This document shows positions 36,141-45,699 of a stretch of 64,000 nucleotides of DNA, one piece after another. The stretch comes from Bacteroidota bacterium. Lineage in GTDB: Bacteria; Bacteroidota; Bacteroidia; B-17B0; Aurantibacillaceae. The notes below the pieces were generated by a model, which worked only from the letters and a program-made list of their open reading frames with translations, was not told the origin of the DNA and searched no databases. A program made the position numbers and the translations under genes. Every line of letters begins with the position of its first letter. Within the stretch, counting starts at the first letter, position 1. Location: NCBI GenBank assembly GCA_020162035.1, contig JAIUNM010000015.1, positions 1 through 64,000 on the forward strand, in the 5' to 3' direction.

Positions 36141-38093
36141 TTAATTGCCTAAATATTTAATATTTTTTATAAGATATTTAATATCTGTGTTGATTTGATA
36201 ATCTTTTGCGTAATTAAAAAATTGAGTATTATAATTATTAACTAAATTATTTTTATTATTATCATCTATAGGTAATAAAACTGATGGTTTTATTGAAGGC
36301 AAATCTTTACGATTGAGTTTACCAAAACCTATCCAAGTATATGAACCAAATAAAACTAAAAAACAATTTTTAATAAAATTTAATTTATTGTTTTGAACAA
36401 AAATAAAAATCCAAAAAAACAAAAGTAAAATAAGCGATACTGAAATATCTAATAATCTTTTTGCGCGTTTATTTTCTGGCCTACCAATATTATTAATATC
36501 AATTATATATAAATCACCAGCAGTATCAATACTATTACTGCCAATTATACTTAAACTTTGTGGAGGAGCAATTTTAAATTCAACGCCCTTAGTTACTAAA
36601 GTTACCATATGATCAATTATATTTTTTGATGAAATATCTTTTGCACAAAAAATTATTTCAGTTATACCATGTATATCAATAACTTCGCTTATTTGATGAA
36701 AATGGCCAATATAGTTTTTGTTTTTAACACCATTATTTTCGTTACTTATAAAACCAATAAAATTAGTTTTAATATTGGTTTGTTTTAGTAAATCATAAAC
36801 GCGTTCAAACTCAGTTTCGCTACCAATTATTGCAATTTTATTAACCGTATTTGCGTTAAACCATTTAAATTTTTTAATACCTATAACATTATATAATACA
36901 CGTGTTAAAATATAAATTAATAAAGTTGTAAGCGAACCTATTAAAATTAATGCTCTAGAAAAACGATAAAACTCTGGAAGTAAAGAATAAATTACTAAAA
37001 TAAATCCCATACCAGTAAGCACGCCTCTTATTAATTTTCCTAATTTTAAAGGACTATCGTAACCCCCACTAAAATAAGTAAAAGTCATCCAAATTAAAGT
37101 GTATAATGGAAAAAAAACATTGATAATTTCTTGGCTATAAAAATTTGGATAAAGTTTAAAATTAATTTCGTAAAGGTTTTTACACAAATACAAGTTAGCT
37201 AAGATTATTATAAAATCAATAGCCGGAAAAAACAATTGCTTAATTAAACGTGCAGAAATAGCCATTAGCGCGCGTAAGTATATTGCTAAATGAATAAGTA
37301 CATTAAATAATTTGGCGTTACTTTGGCTAAAGTGTTTATTAGCAAAAATAGCCATTGCTTTATAAAATACTATTACATAATTAACACTACTTTTTTTTGT
37401 GCTTTCGCCTTTATAATGAATAATGCTACTATCGGCAAAATAATAATTTTTGTACCCTGCCTGTGTAATTCTATAACTTAAGTCTATATCTTCTCCATAC
37501 ATAAAAAAAGTTTCATCTAACAAACCTATTTTATCTAAAACAGTTTTTCGCATTAACATAAAAGCACCACTAAGAACAGCAACTTCATGTGTTTTGTTTT
37601 TATCTAAATACGTTAAATGATACTGACCAAATTTTTTTGAATTTGGGAAGAGTTTTGATAAACCAAATATTTTATAAAAAGCAACCGCAGGAGTTGGCAA
37701 ACCACGTTTACTTTCGGGTAAAAAATTTCCTTTACCATCAAGCATTTTAATTCCTAAACCTCCTGCTTCATTATGGTTATCCATGAACATTAATGTTTTG
37801 GCAAAAGTATCTTCTTGTACAATTGTATCGGGGTTAAGTAGTAAAATATATTCGCCAGTTGCTTGTTTAATTGCCTGATTGTTGGCAACAGAAAAACCTG
37901 TATTTATCTGATTTGCAATTAATTTAACTTGAGGGAATTTTTCTTTTAATAAGGAAATGCTTCCATCAACAGAATTATTATCCACAAGAAATACTTCTGC
38001 CTTAATATCTTTAAGCGACTTAAAAACAGAAAACAAACATTGCTCAAGGAAATGTTTTACATTATAATTAACTATAATTATAGATAATTTCAC
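36141..38093 (-). CDS. GT2 glycosyltransferase fused to a degenerate polyprenyl sugar-phosphate transferase
   Basis: This is a 650-residue membrane protein. Residues 1 to about 230 are a family 2 glycosyltransferase (SIIIVNYNVKHFLEQCL, VDNNSVDGS, LLLNPDT, YGEDIDLSYR). Helices at about 275-400 and a Rossmann-like region at about 415-535 follow the plan of WbaP/WcaJ-type transferases. The last part begins correctly (KRAKRLLDISVSLIL). The catalytic block, with its basic KFRTM-like and acidic DELPQ-like motifs, is missing and shortened, leaving only SYTWIGFGKLNRKDLP. The fused part probably no longer transfers sugar phosphate and may serve as a membrane platform. GTG start. Confidence 0.78.
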   Translation of the reverse strand: MKLSIIIVNYNVKHFLEQCLFSVFKSLKDIKAEVFLVDNNSVDGSISLLKEKFPQVKLIANQINTGFSVANNQAIKQATGEYILLLNPDTIVQEDTFAKTLMFMDNHNEAGGLGIKMLDGKGNFLPESKRGLPTPAVAFYKIFGLSKLFPNSKKFGQYHLTYLDKNKTHEVAVLSGAFMLMRKTVLDKIGLLDETFFMYGEDIDLSYRITQAGYKNYYFADSSIIHYKGESTKKSSVNYVIVFYKAMAIFANKHFSQSNAKLFNVLIHLAIYLRALMAISARLIKQLFFPAIDFIIILANLYLCKNLYEINFKLYPNFYSQEIINVFFPLYTLIWMTFTYFSGGYDSPLKLGKLIRGVLTGMGFILVIYSLLPEFYRFSRALILIGSLTTLLIYILTRVLYNVIGIKKFKWFNANTVNKIAIIGSETEFERVYDLLKQTNIKTNFIGFISNENNGVKNKNYIGHFHQISEVIDIHGITEIIFCAKDISSKNIIDHMVTLVTKGVEFKIAPPQSLSIIGSNSIDTAGDLYIIDINNIGRPENKRAKRLLDISVSLILLLFFWIFIFVQNNKLNFIKNCFLVLFGSYTWIGFGKLNRKDLPSIKPSVLLPIDDNNKNNLVNNYNTQFFNYAKDYQINTDIKYLIKNIKYLGN

Positions 38094-38129
38094 CTACTTA
38101 TAACGTTTAAAGTGCTAAAATAATTATAA

Positions 38130-38159
38130 TTGGAATACTAATTTTATTTTTTATCTTTG
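38130..38159 (+). promoter_or_regulatory. Promoter of tRNA-Arg
   Basis: TTG at 38130-38132, a 19-nt spacer and TATCTTTG at 38152-38159 match the Bacteroidota promoter consensus. The tRNA begins 39 nt downstream of the -7 box. Confidence 0.72.
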
Positions 38160-38198
38160 CAAACTTAATTATTAGAAATTTTATTTAATAATTTGTGC

Positions 38199-38272
38199 GG
38201 TCCCATAGCTCAACTGGATAGAGCAACGGTTTTCTAAACCGTAGGTCGCAGGTTCGAGTCCTGCTGGGACTA
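38199..38272 (+). tRNA. tRNA-Arg (anticodon TCT)
   Basis: A 74-nt cloverleaf. Acceptor arms GGTCCCA and TGGGACT (one G-T pair) with discriminator A. The anticodon loop TTCTAAA gives TCT. T-arm GCAGG/CCTGC around TTCGAGT. CCA is not encoded. It is followed by a strong terminator. Confidence 0.96.
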
Positions 38273-38280
38273 CAAAATGA

Positions 38281-38309
38281 AAAAAGAGAGCGTATTTTGC
38301 TCTCTTTTT
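38281..38309 (+). terminator. Terminator after tRNA-Arg
   Basis: An 11-bp perfect stem (38281-38291 with 38299-38309) and a 7-nt loop. The right arm ends in the T-run. The left arm is A-rich, so it could also stop minus-strand transcripts. Confidence 0.88.
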
Positions 38310-38516
38310 CGTTTAATATAACCTCGTAACAGTTTTTTAAAGCTCCATTATAATATTTAATTATTAGTTGCACTTTGTTTTTTATTTTCTAAATTCTAAT
38401 TCATTTTATTTAAATTCCAAATTAACCTAGTTTAATTAATCTTTTTATTTTGTATTATTTATTTAGATAATTTAAAGTTTTGTGTTTATCTTTAGGTAGT
38501 AACTCCATTTTTTACT

Positions 38517-39077
38517 TTATTTTAAAGGAGGCCAAACACTGCTTAAGTTAGGATCTTCTGGCATATAAACAACCCAAACACCATCACCTACTTGCTTTAT
38601 ATTATTTATAGGATCAAAAATATTTCCAACTTGCCCTGTTAGTGTTTTTCCGTTTGCATTAAAACTAAACGTTACTTCTAATGGATGCTTACCGTTAATT
38701 GTTTTTGAACGATCAAATTCAATTGAAGTTATTTCTCCTTTAACTGCAATACCATCTTTTAAAGGAATTAATTCTTCGTTAGCTTCTTTAAGTCCTTTTT
38801 TCCATAAAATAATTCCAATAATTGGAAAAATAACTGTCCAAAAAAATGGAACTGTAAAAATAATACCAATCATTGTGTAAACGTTTCCTGTATATTTTAT
38901 TCGCCTAATAAATTTTGCAGGTATATCTCTTGGTGCTAATGGGGGTTTAGGCCCTATATCATTTATTACTTTTTGATACTCTAATGTTCCTCCACAATTA
39001 GAGCAGTTAGAAATAGTTGAATTAAGAAATTCTGACCTGCACCAAGGGCATTTAGTTATATTTGAAATTTTTGACAT
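38517..39077 (-). CDS. Zinc-ribbon membrane protein with DUF3592-like domain
   Basis: This 186-residue protein starts with a zinc ribbon (CPWC at about 10-13 and CSNC at about 25-28). One or two membrane helices follow at about 67-92 (MIGIIFTVPFFWTVIFPIIGIILW). The C-terminal half (GIAVKGEITSIEF, VTFSFNANGKTLTG, VYMPEDPNLSS) resembles DUF3592, a beta domain seen on membrane proteins. Function is unknown. It is the last gene of a long minus-strand run. Confidence 0.68.
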   Translation of the reverse strand: MSKISNITKCPWCRSEFLNSTISNCSNCGGTLEYQKVINDIGPKPPLAPRDIPAKFIRRIKYTGNVYTMIGIIFTVPFFWTVIFPIIGIILWKKGLKEANEELIPLKDGIAVKGEITSIEFDRSKTINGKHPLEVTFSFNANGKTLTGQVGNIFDPINNIKQVGDGVWVVYMPEDPNLSSVWPPLK

Positions 39078-39117
39078 ATATCAAATATAATAAATTTGAA
39101 ATATAAAAATTATATAA

Positions 39118-39852
39118 TTAAAGTTTAAGCCCTAAGTTTAAACCAATGTGTAAATTATTTGTAAATAATGAATTTGCGCTGTAATTGGTTTGAAAACTAT
39201 ATGGCGAAAAATTAGCACGACACATTAATTCTACAAAAAAACCAGAGTTAGAAGTTTCGTGATTATTTTTTTGAAAACCTAAATTAAACTGCAAGCCACT
39301 ATTTAATGAATTAATAAATAGAGGATTTTTAAAATTTAATTTTACATTTTCTTTAATTAAAGTATTACCATTTAAAGTAACCAAATTATTAGCGGGCAAT
39401 AAATATCTAAAGTTATATCCTAAGCTAAAATAGGGGCTAAACAAGGCTTCTTTGTCAGATAAAAAAGAATATTTAAAAACTATTGGTAAACAAATTTCAT
39501 GAATGGTTAAACTATATTTATAAGAAAACGATTTATCATATAGTTTAATAGAATCGGGTTCAAAATAGTAACTATTAAAGTTTAAGCCATGATAAAAATA
39601 TTCTAAACCAAACATAAATGAAGTTTGTTTTCTAAAATCCAAATAAAATTCGGTTTTGTAACTAAACAACACAGCGGCTCTGGGAGATGGATTAATTGCG
39701 TGATTTGTGTTTATTCTATAAAACCCATAAAAAGCTCCTAAGCCAAATCTATTAACTATATTTTTTTGTTTACGTTTTAATGGGAAAGAATAAACTGACA
39801 ATGTTGAACAAAGCAAAAACAAAGAAATAATATATTTAATATTACGTTTCAA
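39118..39852 (-). CDS. Predicted outer-membrane beta-barrel protein
   Basis: I do not recognise this 244-residue protein beyond its type. A signal peptide (YIISLFLLCSTLSVYS) is followed by alternating strands with many aromatic residues (FGLGAFYGFYRI, TSFMFGLEYFYHGLNF), as in small outer-membrane barrels, and it ends in Leu-Gly-Leu-Lys-Leu. The start is TTG at 39850-39852, 1 nt after the stop of the SDR gene, so the two should be translated together. Confidence 0.62.
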   Translation of the reverse strand: MKRNIKYIISLFLLCSTLSVYSFPLKRKQKNIVNRFGLGAFYGFYRINTNHAINPSPRAAVLFSYKTEFYLDFRKQTSFMFGLEYFYHGLNFNSYYFEPDSIKLYDKSFSYKYSLTIHEICLPIVFKYSFLSDKEALFSPYFSLGYNFRYLLPANNLVTLNGNTLIKENVKLNFKNPLFINSLNSGLQFNLGFQKNNHETSNSGFFVELMCRANFSPYSFQTNYSANSLFTNNLHIGLNLGLKL

Positions 39853-39853
39853 A

Positions 39854-40612
39854 TTAGTTTTTACGGATATTAATGGTTGAGTTAGCTTGTGCAGTTGGCA
39901 TTATTACAACATCATTAATGTTTACATGTGCTGGTCTATTAAAAATCCAGAATACAGTTTCTGCAATATCCTCAGGTTTTAAAGGCACAATGCCTTCATA
40001 TACTTTTTTTGCTCTATCAATATCGCCATCAAATCTAACAATGCTAAATTCGGTTTCAACCATACCTGGGTTTACTGAACTAACTTTAATATTATAAGGT
40101 AATAAATCTATTCGCATAGCTTTATTTAAAGCATCTACTGCATGTTTAGTGGCGCAATACACATTCCCATTTGGATAAACTTCTTTACCAGCTATTGATC
40201 CTATATTAATAATATGACCAAATGTTTTTTGTTCAATCATCCAATTACTAATTTCTTTAGTAATATAAAGTAAACCTTTAACATTGGTATCTATCATACT
40301 TTCCCAATGTTTTAATTCGCCATTTTGAATGGTGCTTAAACCTGCTGCTAATCCAGCATTATTAATTAAAACATCAACATTTATGTTATTATTTTTTAAA
40401 TTATTAATTGCATTTTTTACTTCAACTTGATTTTGAATATCAAAATTTAAACTTGTAACAACAACTCCAAATTCTTTCTCTAATTGATTTTTAATAGAAT
40501 TTAGTCTTTCTATTCTTCGTCCGGTTATTACAATATTATATTTGTTTTTTGCAAATAATTTTGCGCATGCTAAACCAATGCCTGATGTTGCGCCAGTAAT
40601 TAAAACTGTCAT
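39854..40612 (-). CDS. Short-chain dehydrogenase/reductase (SDR)
   Basis: This is a 252-residue NAD(P)-dependent oxidoreductase. It has the cofactor motif TGATSGIG at residues 6-13, an Arg pair after strand beta2 (TGRRIERL) that favours NADP, the NNAG motif near 86 and the catalytic Ser-Tyr-x3-Lys (SIAG, YCATK). The pattern is close to YdfG-like 3-hydroxy acid/serine dehydrogenases (NPGMVETEFS). The true substrate is unknown. ATG start; 2 nt after the permease gene. Confidence 0.9.
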   Translation of the reverse strand: MTVLITGATSGIGLACAKLFAKNKYNIVITGRRIERLNSIKNQLEKEFGVVVTSLNFDIQNQVEVKNAINNLKNNNINVDVLINNAGLAAGLSTIQNGELKHWESMIDTNVKGLLYITKEISNWMIEQKTFGHIINIGSIAGKEVYPNGNVYCATKHAVDALNKAMRIDLLPYNIKVSSVNPGMVETEFSIVRFDGDIDRAKKVYEGIVPLKPEDIAETVFWIFNRPAHVNINDVVIMPTAQANSTINIRKN

Positions 40613-40614
40613 AT

Positions 40615-42336
40615 TTAATTTGTTGAGTTTTTTGCTAGTTTACTATTACGATAACCGTATAAAAAATAAATAATTAATCCTATTGCTAACCAAACTGTAA
40701 AATATAACCAGTTTTTATACCCTAATTGAGATAACATGTAAAAACAACAAAGCAAACCCAAAACAGGAATTAATGAAAATTTATGTTTAAACGATAAAAA
40801 AGAAATGATTGCAAAACCAACAATAAAAGAATACATAGGCAATTTCATAAAAAAGGCATTTAACGATTCCCATTTTATATAATAAAGTGTTGTATCAGAA
40901 AATTTAGTGAATGCTAAAACAAGAAACAAAATAAATAATGATGGTATGATAAATTGAGAATTTACATAAGGTGTTTTAAATTTTGAAGGCGGTGCGCTTG
41001 GATCCATTCTTAATTTTAATACCCCACCACACACTAAACAAAAAGCAAATAATGTTCCTGCCGAACAAATGTCTGTAACCATATTAATATCAACAAAAAA
41101 TATAGGTACAGCAACTAATATGCCTGTAAATATAGTTGAAAATGAAGGTGTTTTATATTTGGGATGAATTTTAGAAAACGCAGGGGGTAAAAGACCATCT
41201 CTACTCATACTCATCCATATACGAGGCTGCCCAAGTTGAAAAACAAGCATTACACTTGCCATTGCAATTACTGCACTTACAGCAATTACACCGCTTAGCC
41301 AATTTAAATCTTTAATTTTTTCGAATACATAAGCTAAGGGGTCGCCAACGGCAAGCTCGTTATATTTAACCATGCCAGTAATAACTAAGGCAATAGCAAC
41401 ATATAAAATTGTACAAATAATTATAGAATATAAGATTCCTCTTGGCATATCTTTTTGAGGGTTTTTACATTCTTCGGCTGTAGTACTTATAGCATCAAAT
41501 CCAATATATGCAAAAAAAACAGCACTTATTCCTTTTAATAAACCTCCTATTCCATTAGGTAAAAAAGGATTCCAGTTAGATGTATTTATGTAAAATGCAC
41601 CCACAACAATTACTAAAATTACAATTGCAATTTTAATTAAAACCATTATATTACTTGCATTTCTACTTTCTTTAATACCACGGTACACAAGTACTGTAAT
41701 AATTAAATTGATAATTAGTGCAGGTAAATCAAAAATTATACGAGTGCCAAATAGTTTAGGCGCATTACTGTATGCTAAAAATCCTTCAACTAAACCAGAG
41801 TGCTCACTTGCTTGTATTTCTTCTAATGATAAACCTCCAACTAATAAAGAAAAAACTTTAATATAATGTTCTTTTGCAGTAAAGTAATCTAAACACAACC
41901 ATTCTTGTACCCTATACGGCGTAGTATTATTAATTAAAGATGTAAAATAATCACTCCAACTTAATGCAACAGTAACATTTCCAATAGCATATTCCATAAT
42001 TAGAGCCCAACCAATAATCCATGCAAATAACTCACCAAAAGCAACATAACTGTAGGTATATGCACTACCACTTACTGGTAATAACGAAGCAAATTCTGCA
42101 TAAGCAAATGCAGCAAAACTACAAGCTAATGCAGTAAAAATAAATAAAAATATAACTCCTGGCCCACCATCAGCACTTGCTTTACCAATTGTAGAAAATA
42201 TTCCTGCTCCAATAATGGCAGCAATACCAAAAGCAGTTAAATCTTTTACACCTAAATGCTTGGCTAAAGAATTACCATTTTGTGAATTTGCATTTTGCAA
42301 AATACCATCTATACTCTTTTTTCTAAATAGACTCAT
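40615..42336 (-). CDS. Amino acid permease, APC superfamily
   Basis: Start taken at ATG 42334-42336 (protein begins MSLFRKKSID); a TTG six codons upstream is less likely. The 573-residue inner-membrane transporter has about 12-14 helices and the APC signature GIAAIIGAGIFSTIG in the first helix, with AYAEFASLLPVSGSAYTYSY in the second and third. The length and the pattern around FFAYIGFDAISTTAEE match the cationic amino acid transporter group. The substrate is not certain. It lies within the long minus-strand gene run. Confidence 0.88.
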   Translation of the reverse strand: MSLFRKKSIDGILQNANSQNGNSLAKHLGVKDLTAFGIAAIIGAGIFSTIGKASADGGPGVIFLFIFTALACSFAAFAYAEFASLLPVSGSAYTYSYVAFGELFAWIIGWALIMEYAIGNVTVALSWSDYFTSLINNTTPYRVQEWLCLDYFTAKEHYIKVFSLLVGGLSLEEIQASEHSGLVEGFLAYSNAPKLFGTRIIFDLPALIINLIITVLVYRGIKESRNASNIMVLIKIAIVILVIVVGAFYINTSNWNPFLPNGIGGLLKGISAVFFAYIGFDAISTTAEECKNPQKDMPRGILYSIIICTILYVAIALVITGMVKYNELAVGDPLAYVFEKIKDLNWLSGVIAVSAVIAMASVMLVFQLGQPRIWMSMSRDGLLPPAFSKIHPKYKTPSFSTIFTGILVAVPIFFVDINMVTDICSAGTLFAFCLVCGGVLKLRMDPSAPPSKFKTPYVNSQFIIPSLFILFLVLAFTKFSDTTLYYIKWESLNAFFMKLPMYSFIVGFAIISFLSFKHKFSLIPVLGLLCCFYMLSQLGYKNWLYFTVWLAIGLIIYFLYGYRNSKLAKNSTN

Positions 42337-42354
42337 GAGGACTCTAAGATACAA

Positions 42355-43839
42355 TTATTTGTTACTTTTTAAAAGTGAAATTGAATAGAAAAATACAAAA
42401 CTAATAAATGGCAATAATAAACATCTATACCTATTTATTGCGCCCAAATTACCTGTTGTAATGCCAATTACAAATAATAAAAAGAAAATTAAAGAAAGGT
42501 AAATTAACAAACTTGAATTAAATTTAACTTTAAATAAAGCTATAGTGGCTACTAAAAGCATTAGTATTACAATTAAATTTTCTAAGGATACTATATACAT
42601 AAAAAAACCTTTAGCATTAATAAATAATGGATATGCAATTGGCAAGTATATAGAATACAATAACATTTGCCATGTTTTTGTTGGATAACTTATATTTGAT
42701 TTACTTTTTGGAACCATGTACACCAATGAGTATTGTGAAGCCGTATCACTGTTTGATGAGCAAAACAAAGTATCTTTTTGATGAGTATGTTCCCAAAATA
42801 TATATGGAACATTATTTTTAATTGTATATACATTAAATTTATTTTGTACTTTATTTACTAATGTAGTATCATAATTTAACCGTACAAATTTTGTAGAGTC
42901 CAATAAAAAAATTCCTCCGGTTGCTGCATCTAAAAATGTTTTTTGTTTATCTAATAGTATGTTATAACACGATTTGTTTTTAAAAATAATGAAACTAAAA
43001 TTTAATGTAAATAAACCAAGTAAAAAAATTGAAATAAAAAATAACTGTTTAAACTTAAAACTTGGTTTTGATTGCAACCAAAAAGCAATTGCTGTAAATA
43101 AAATAATTGGCAGAGTAATAAAAGGCTTTAAGTAAAATGAAAGTATTAATAATAAAATAAAAAATATGTAATAAATACTTTTATTAATGCGTTGTATTAA
43201 AATTAAATGTAATAAATAAATTGAAATTCCTATTACGCCTAAAACTAAAGGTTCTTTTAATACTGCGGCTGAATGAAGCCAAATTGAAGGCAATAAACAA
43301 ATAAAAAATAAAAAATGCTTTTTATGCTTAAGTATTAAAAACTCAAAACCTTTATAAATAAAAATTGATCCTATAAATCCAATAAAACAATTATAAAGAG
43401 CTAAAATTAAATAGTTATTAAACGATATAAAATGTAATATTGAGTTAACTCTTATTACTGTTCTGTTATCATTAAAAAAATATTTTTCTATTCTTCCATC
43501 TTGCCAATTACGTGTTGGTTTAATTAAATGTTCATAAATATAATTATCATTATAATTATCTTGTAATCCTAGTATTGTTTTTAAATATGCGCCAAAATTG
43601 TCGTAGGCAATATTATTTAACGTTTTACTTTCTGTAAAAAACACACCACTGTCAAAGCTTAAAATATCGCCATAGTAATATTGATAAAGTACATAAAAAG
43701 CAACAACACCTAAGCCTTTTAAAAAAAATAATACAGCAACGGTTTTTTTAGAAATTTGATTTAATTGGAATAACCCAAAGAATGAATTTTTATAAATAAC
43801 AAAAATAAAAGCAAACCATATTAAAACAAACAATATCAT
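42355..43839 (-). CDS. Polytopic membrane protein, unknown function
   Basis: This 494-residue protein has about 11-12 predicted membrane helices and one larger loop (about 285-375) between them. The segment LLPSIWLHSAAVLKEPLVLGVIGISIYLL has the Lys-Glu next to a helix that is seen in some glycan polymerases and EpsG-like proteins, but this is weak. It overlaps the GNAT gene upstream by 4 nt. A role in surface glycan assembly is possible but only inferred. Confidence 0.6.
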   Translation of the reverse strand: MILFVLIWFAFIFVIYKNSFFGLFQLNQISKKTVAVLFFLKGLGVVAFYVLYQYYYGDILSFDSGVFFTESKTLNNIAYDNFGAYLKTILGLQDNYNDNYIYEHLIKPTRNWQDGRIEKYFFNDNRTVIRVNSILHFISFNNYLILALYNCFIGFIGSIFIYKGFEFLILKHKKHFLFFICLLPSIWLHSAAVLKEPLVLGVIGISIYLLHLILIQRINKSIYYIFFILLLILSFYLKPFITLPIILFTAIAFWLQSKPSFKFKQLFFISIFLLGLFTLNFSFIIFKNKSCYNILLDKQKTFLDAATGGIFLLDSTKFVRLNYDTTLVNKVQNKFNVYTIKNNVPYIFWEHTHQKDTLFCSSNSDTASQYSLVYMVPKSKSNISYPTKTWQMLLYSIYLPIAYPLFINAKGFFMYIVSLENLIVILMLLVATIALFKVKFNSSLLIYLSLIFFLLFVIGITTGNLGAINRYRCLLLPFISFVFFYSISLLKSNK

Positions 43840-44279
43840 AAATTATTGTTCTCAATAGGCTTAAGTTCCATGTAAATTTCTGGGTTTTTTAAAGGTTCAA
43901 AACCAAATTTTAAATATAAAATATGCGCGTCTTTAGTTGCTAACATAAATTTTCTAAGATTTGCAAGTTGCTTATCTTTTAATATAAATTCAATAAATTT
44001 TTTTGAAATACCTTTTCCTCTGAAATTTTCTATAACAAAGACATCAGCTAAATAGGCAAAAGTAGTTTTATCTGTAATTACTCTAGCAAAAGCAATTTGC
44101 TCATTTAAATAATATATGCCATAACATAAACTTCCTTTAATTGATTGATTTACTTTATCTAAAGTTATATTTTGAGCCCAATAACTTTTAGTACTCAAAA
44201 AAAGATGTATGTTATTTATTTGTAGCAGTTTTTTATTGTTGCTATATGTATAATTCCCATCAATTAATTCATAAATCAT
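43836..44279 (-). CDS. GNAT-family N-acetyltransferase
   Basis: This 147-residue protein has the GNAT core: FAYLADVFVIENFRGKGISKKFIEF (acetyl-CoA pyrophosphate-binding loop RGKGIS) followed by LRKFMLATKDAHILYLKFGFEPL (the late motif). The acceptor is unknown. It overlaps its neighbours by 4 nt on both sides (ATGA), so it is part of a tightly coupled set. Confidence 0.85.
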   Translation of the reverse strand: MIYELIDGNYTYSNNKKLLQINNIHLFLSTKSYWAQNITLDKVNQSIKGSLCYGIYYLNEQIAFARVITDKTTFAYLADVFVIENFRGKGISKKFIEFILKDKQLANLRKFMLATKDAHILYLKFGFEPLKNPEIYMELKPIENNNL

Positions 44280-45136
44280 TTTATATTATTTACTAAAATT
44301 AATTTTTTATTCTTATCATCAAAATAAAATCGTGTAATGTTTTTTAATGAAAAACTTGTTAAATCAACAAATGTATTCCATGTTTTTTTATCATTATCGT
44401 ATCTTAATATTTTTGAATTTTCTGACATAAGTAATCCAAATTCTTTATGCCATATAAAATCTTCATTTATGCTAGGATAAACACAATATAAAGTTGATTT
44501 TTTAATTTGAATATTATAAATATAAAAAAACAATTTTAAAGAATCTTTTATGCCATAAATAAATTCTTTGTTGTTTATTTTATTAAAACTGCGTATCGGA
44601 TTAAAAGCAATAAATTCTAAATTATTGTTTTTTGAGTTGTAAAGTTGCAAACTGTGTGGTTGAGTTAATTTATATATCAGCGCTGTATCTTTGTTAATCC
44701 AATGGTAATACCCTACCGAATCTATAACATATTCTTTAATAAATTTACCCGTTATAGCATCTATTTCCATTAAATGTTGGCTACTATCTTTTTTAACAAC
44801 AACACAATTAATTATATTATTAATTAGTTGTGGACTGTATTCGCTTTCTTGGGTTTTTGTAATTTGGATTGTTTTTTTAGATTTAATATTATATAAATAT
44901 ATATCAGCTTGTTTATCGTTACGAATTGAAGTAAAATATATTGATTTTTCATCCTTACTAAAGCTTGGTTGATTATCATAACCCGATCTATTAGTAATGT
45001 TAACGGGCATTTCGGCAATTAACACATTGTTTTGTTTTTGTAATTTAAATAGCCAAATATCAGAATTTGGGATTTGAGAAAAAGCAAAACTATTTAATAA
45101 AACAATAAACCCAAAAAATATTTTAAACTTACTCAT
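44276..45136 (-). CDS. Secreted TolB-like beta-propeller (PD40-type) protein
   Basis: This 286-residue protein has a signal peptide (FKIFFGFIVLLNSFAFSQ). Repeats follow such as YDNQPSFSKDEKSIYFTS and ADIYLYNIKSKKTIQIT, which fit PD40/TolB propeller blades. Such domains bind peptides or glycans in the periplasm. Only the first repeats are clear; later ones are diverged. It overlaps the genes on both sides by 4 nt. Confidence 0.7.
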   Translation of the reverse strand: MSKFKIFFGFIVLLNSFAFSQIPNSDIWLFKLQKQNNVLIAEMPVNITNRSGYDNQPSFSKDEKSIYFTSIRNDKQADIYLYNIKSKKTIQITKTQESEYSPQLINNIINCVVVKKDSSQHLMEIDAITGKFIKEYVIDSVGYYHWINKDTALIYKLTQPHSLQLYNSKNNNLEFIAFNPIRSFNKINNKEFIYGIKDSLKLFFYIYNIQIKKSTLYCVYPSINEDFIWHKEFGLLMSENSKILRYDNDKKTWNTFVDLTSFSLKNITRFYFDDKNKKLILVNNIK

Positions 45137-45699
45137 GCAGTTTTTAAAAAATATTTACGAATAATGAAATTTACAATAATAGCGGCAATAAATCCAGCAA
45201 TTAAACCTACAACTATATCACTTGGGTAATGAACTGCTAAATACATTCTGCTATAAACAACAATTATGGGATATATAAAAAACAATTTTCTGTATTTAGA
45301 TTTAAATACAGTTGCAAATAAATAAGTAAAAAAAGTTAACCCAAAAGTGTTTGCTGAGTGACCAGAAAAAAAACCATATTTTCCGCCTTCGTAATTATTT
45401 ACTTTATGTATTTTTTCTTTTAATATTAAGTTATGTGTTGGTCTGTATCTTTTTACTGAATGTTTTGTTATGTTTGAAGATGAATCGGCAATTGCAATTA
45501 CTAACGCGCAACCAAGTAAATAAGTTGCAGCGTACCTTAAATTAATTTTTTTATATAAAAAGAATGCAATTAATAAAACTAATAAAACAGTTGGTGTCAT
45601 TTTACTAAATTGCCACATTACCGAATTTAAAAAAGGTGAGTTATGGTTGTTAATCCACAACAACAATTCGGAGTCAATATGTTTTAATTGGTCAAACAT
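45133..45699 (-). CDS. PAP2-family phosphatase (membrane)
   Basis: This 188-residue integral membrane protein has the three PAP2 motifs: KHSVKRYRP (KX6RP-like), FFSGHSANT (SGH) and SRMYLAVHYPSD (SRX5HX3D). It probably removes phosphate from a polyprenyl diphosphate or a phospholipid on the outer face of the inner membrane. The place among glycan- and envelope-related genes fits lipid carrier recycling. ATG start, 4-nt overlap with the TolB-like gene and 1 nt with the DUF983 gene. Confidence 0.9.
   Translation of the reverse strand: MFDQLKHIDSELLLWINNHNSPFLNSVMWQFSKMTPTVLLVLLIAFFLYKKINLRYAATYLLGCALVIAIADSSSNITKHSVKRYRPTHNLILKEKIHKVNNYEGGKYGFFSGHSANTFGLTFFTYLFATVFKSKYRKLFFIYPIIVVYSRMYLAVHYPSDIVVGLIAGFIAAIIVNFIIRKYFLKTA

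Noticed and set aside
38185..38373. 62-codon minus-strand frame across tRNA-Arg
   Set aside because: The peptide (SRTRTCDLRFRKPLLYPVELWD-like) is simply the reverse strand of the tRNA, a well-known false protein in databases.
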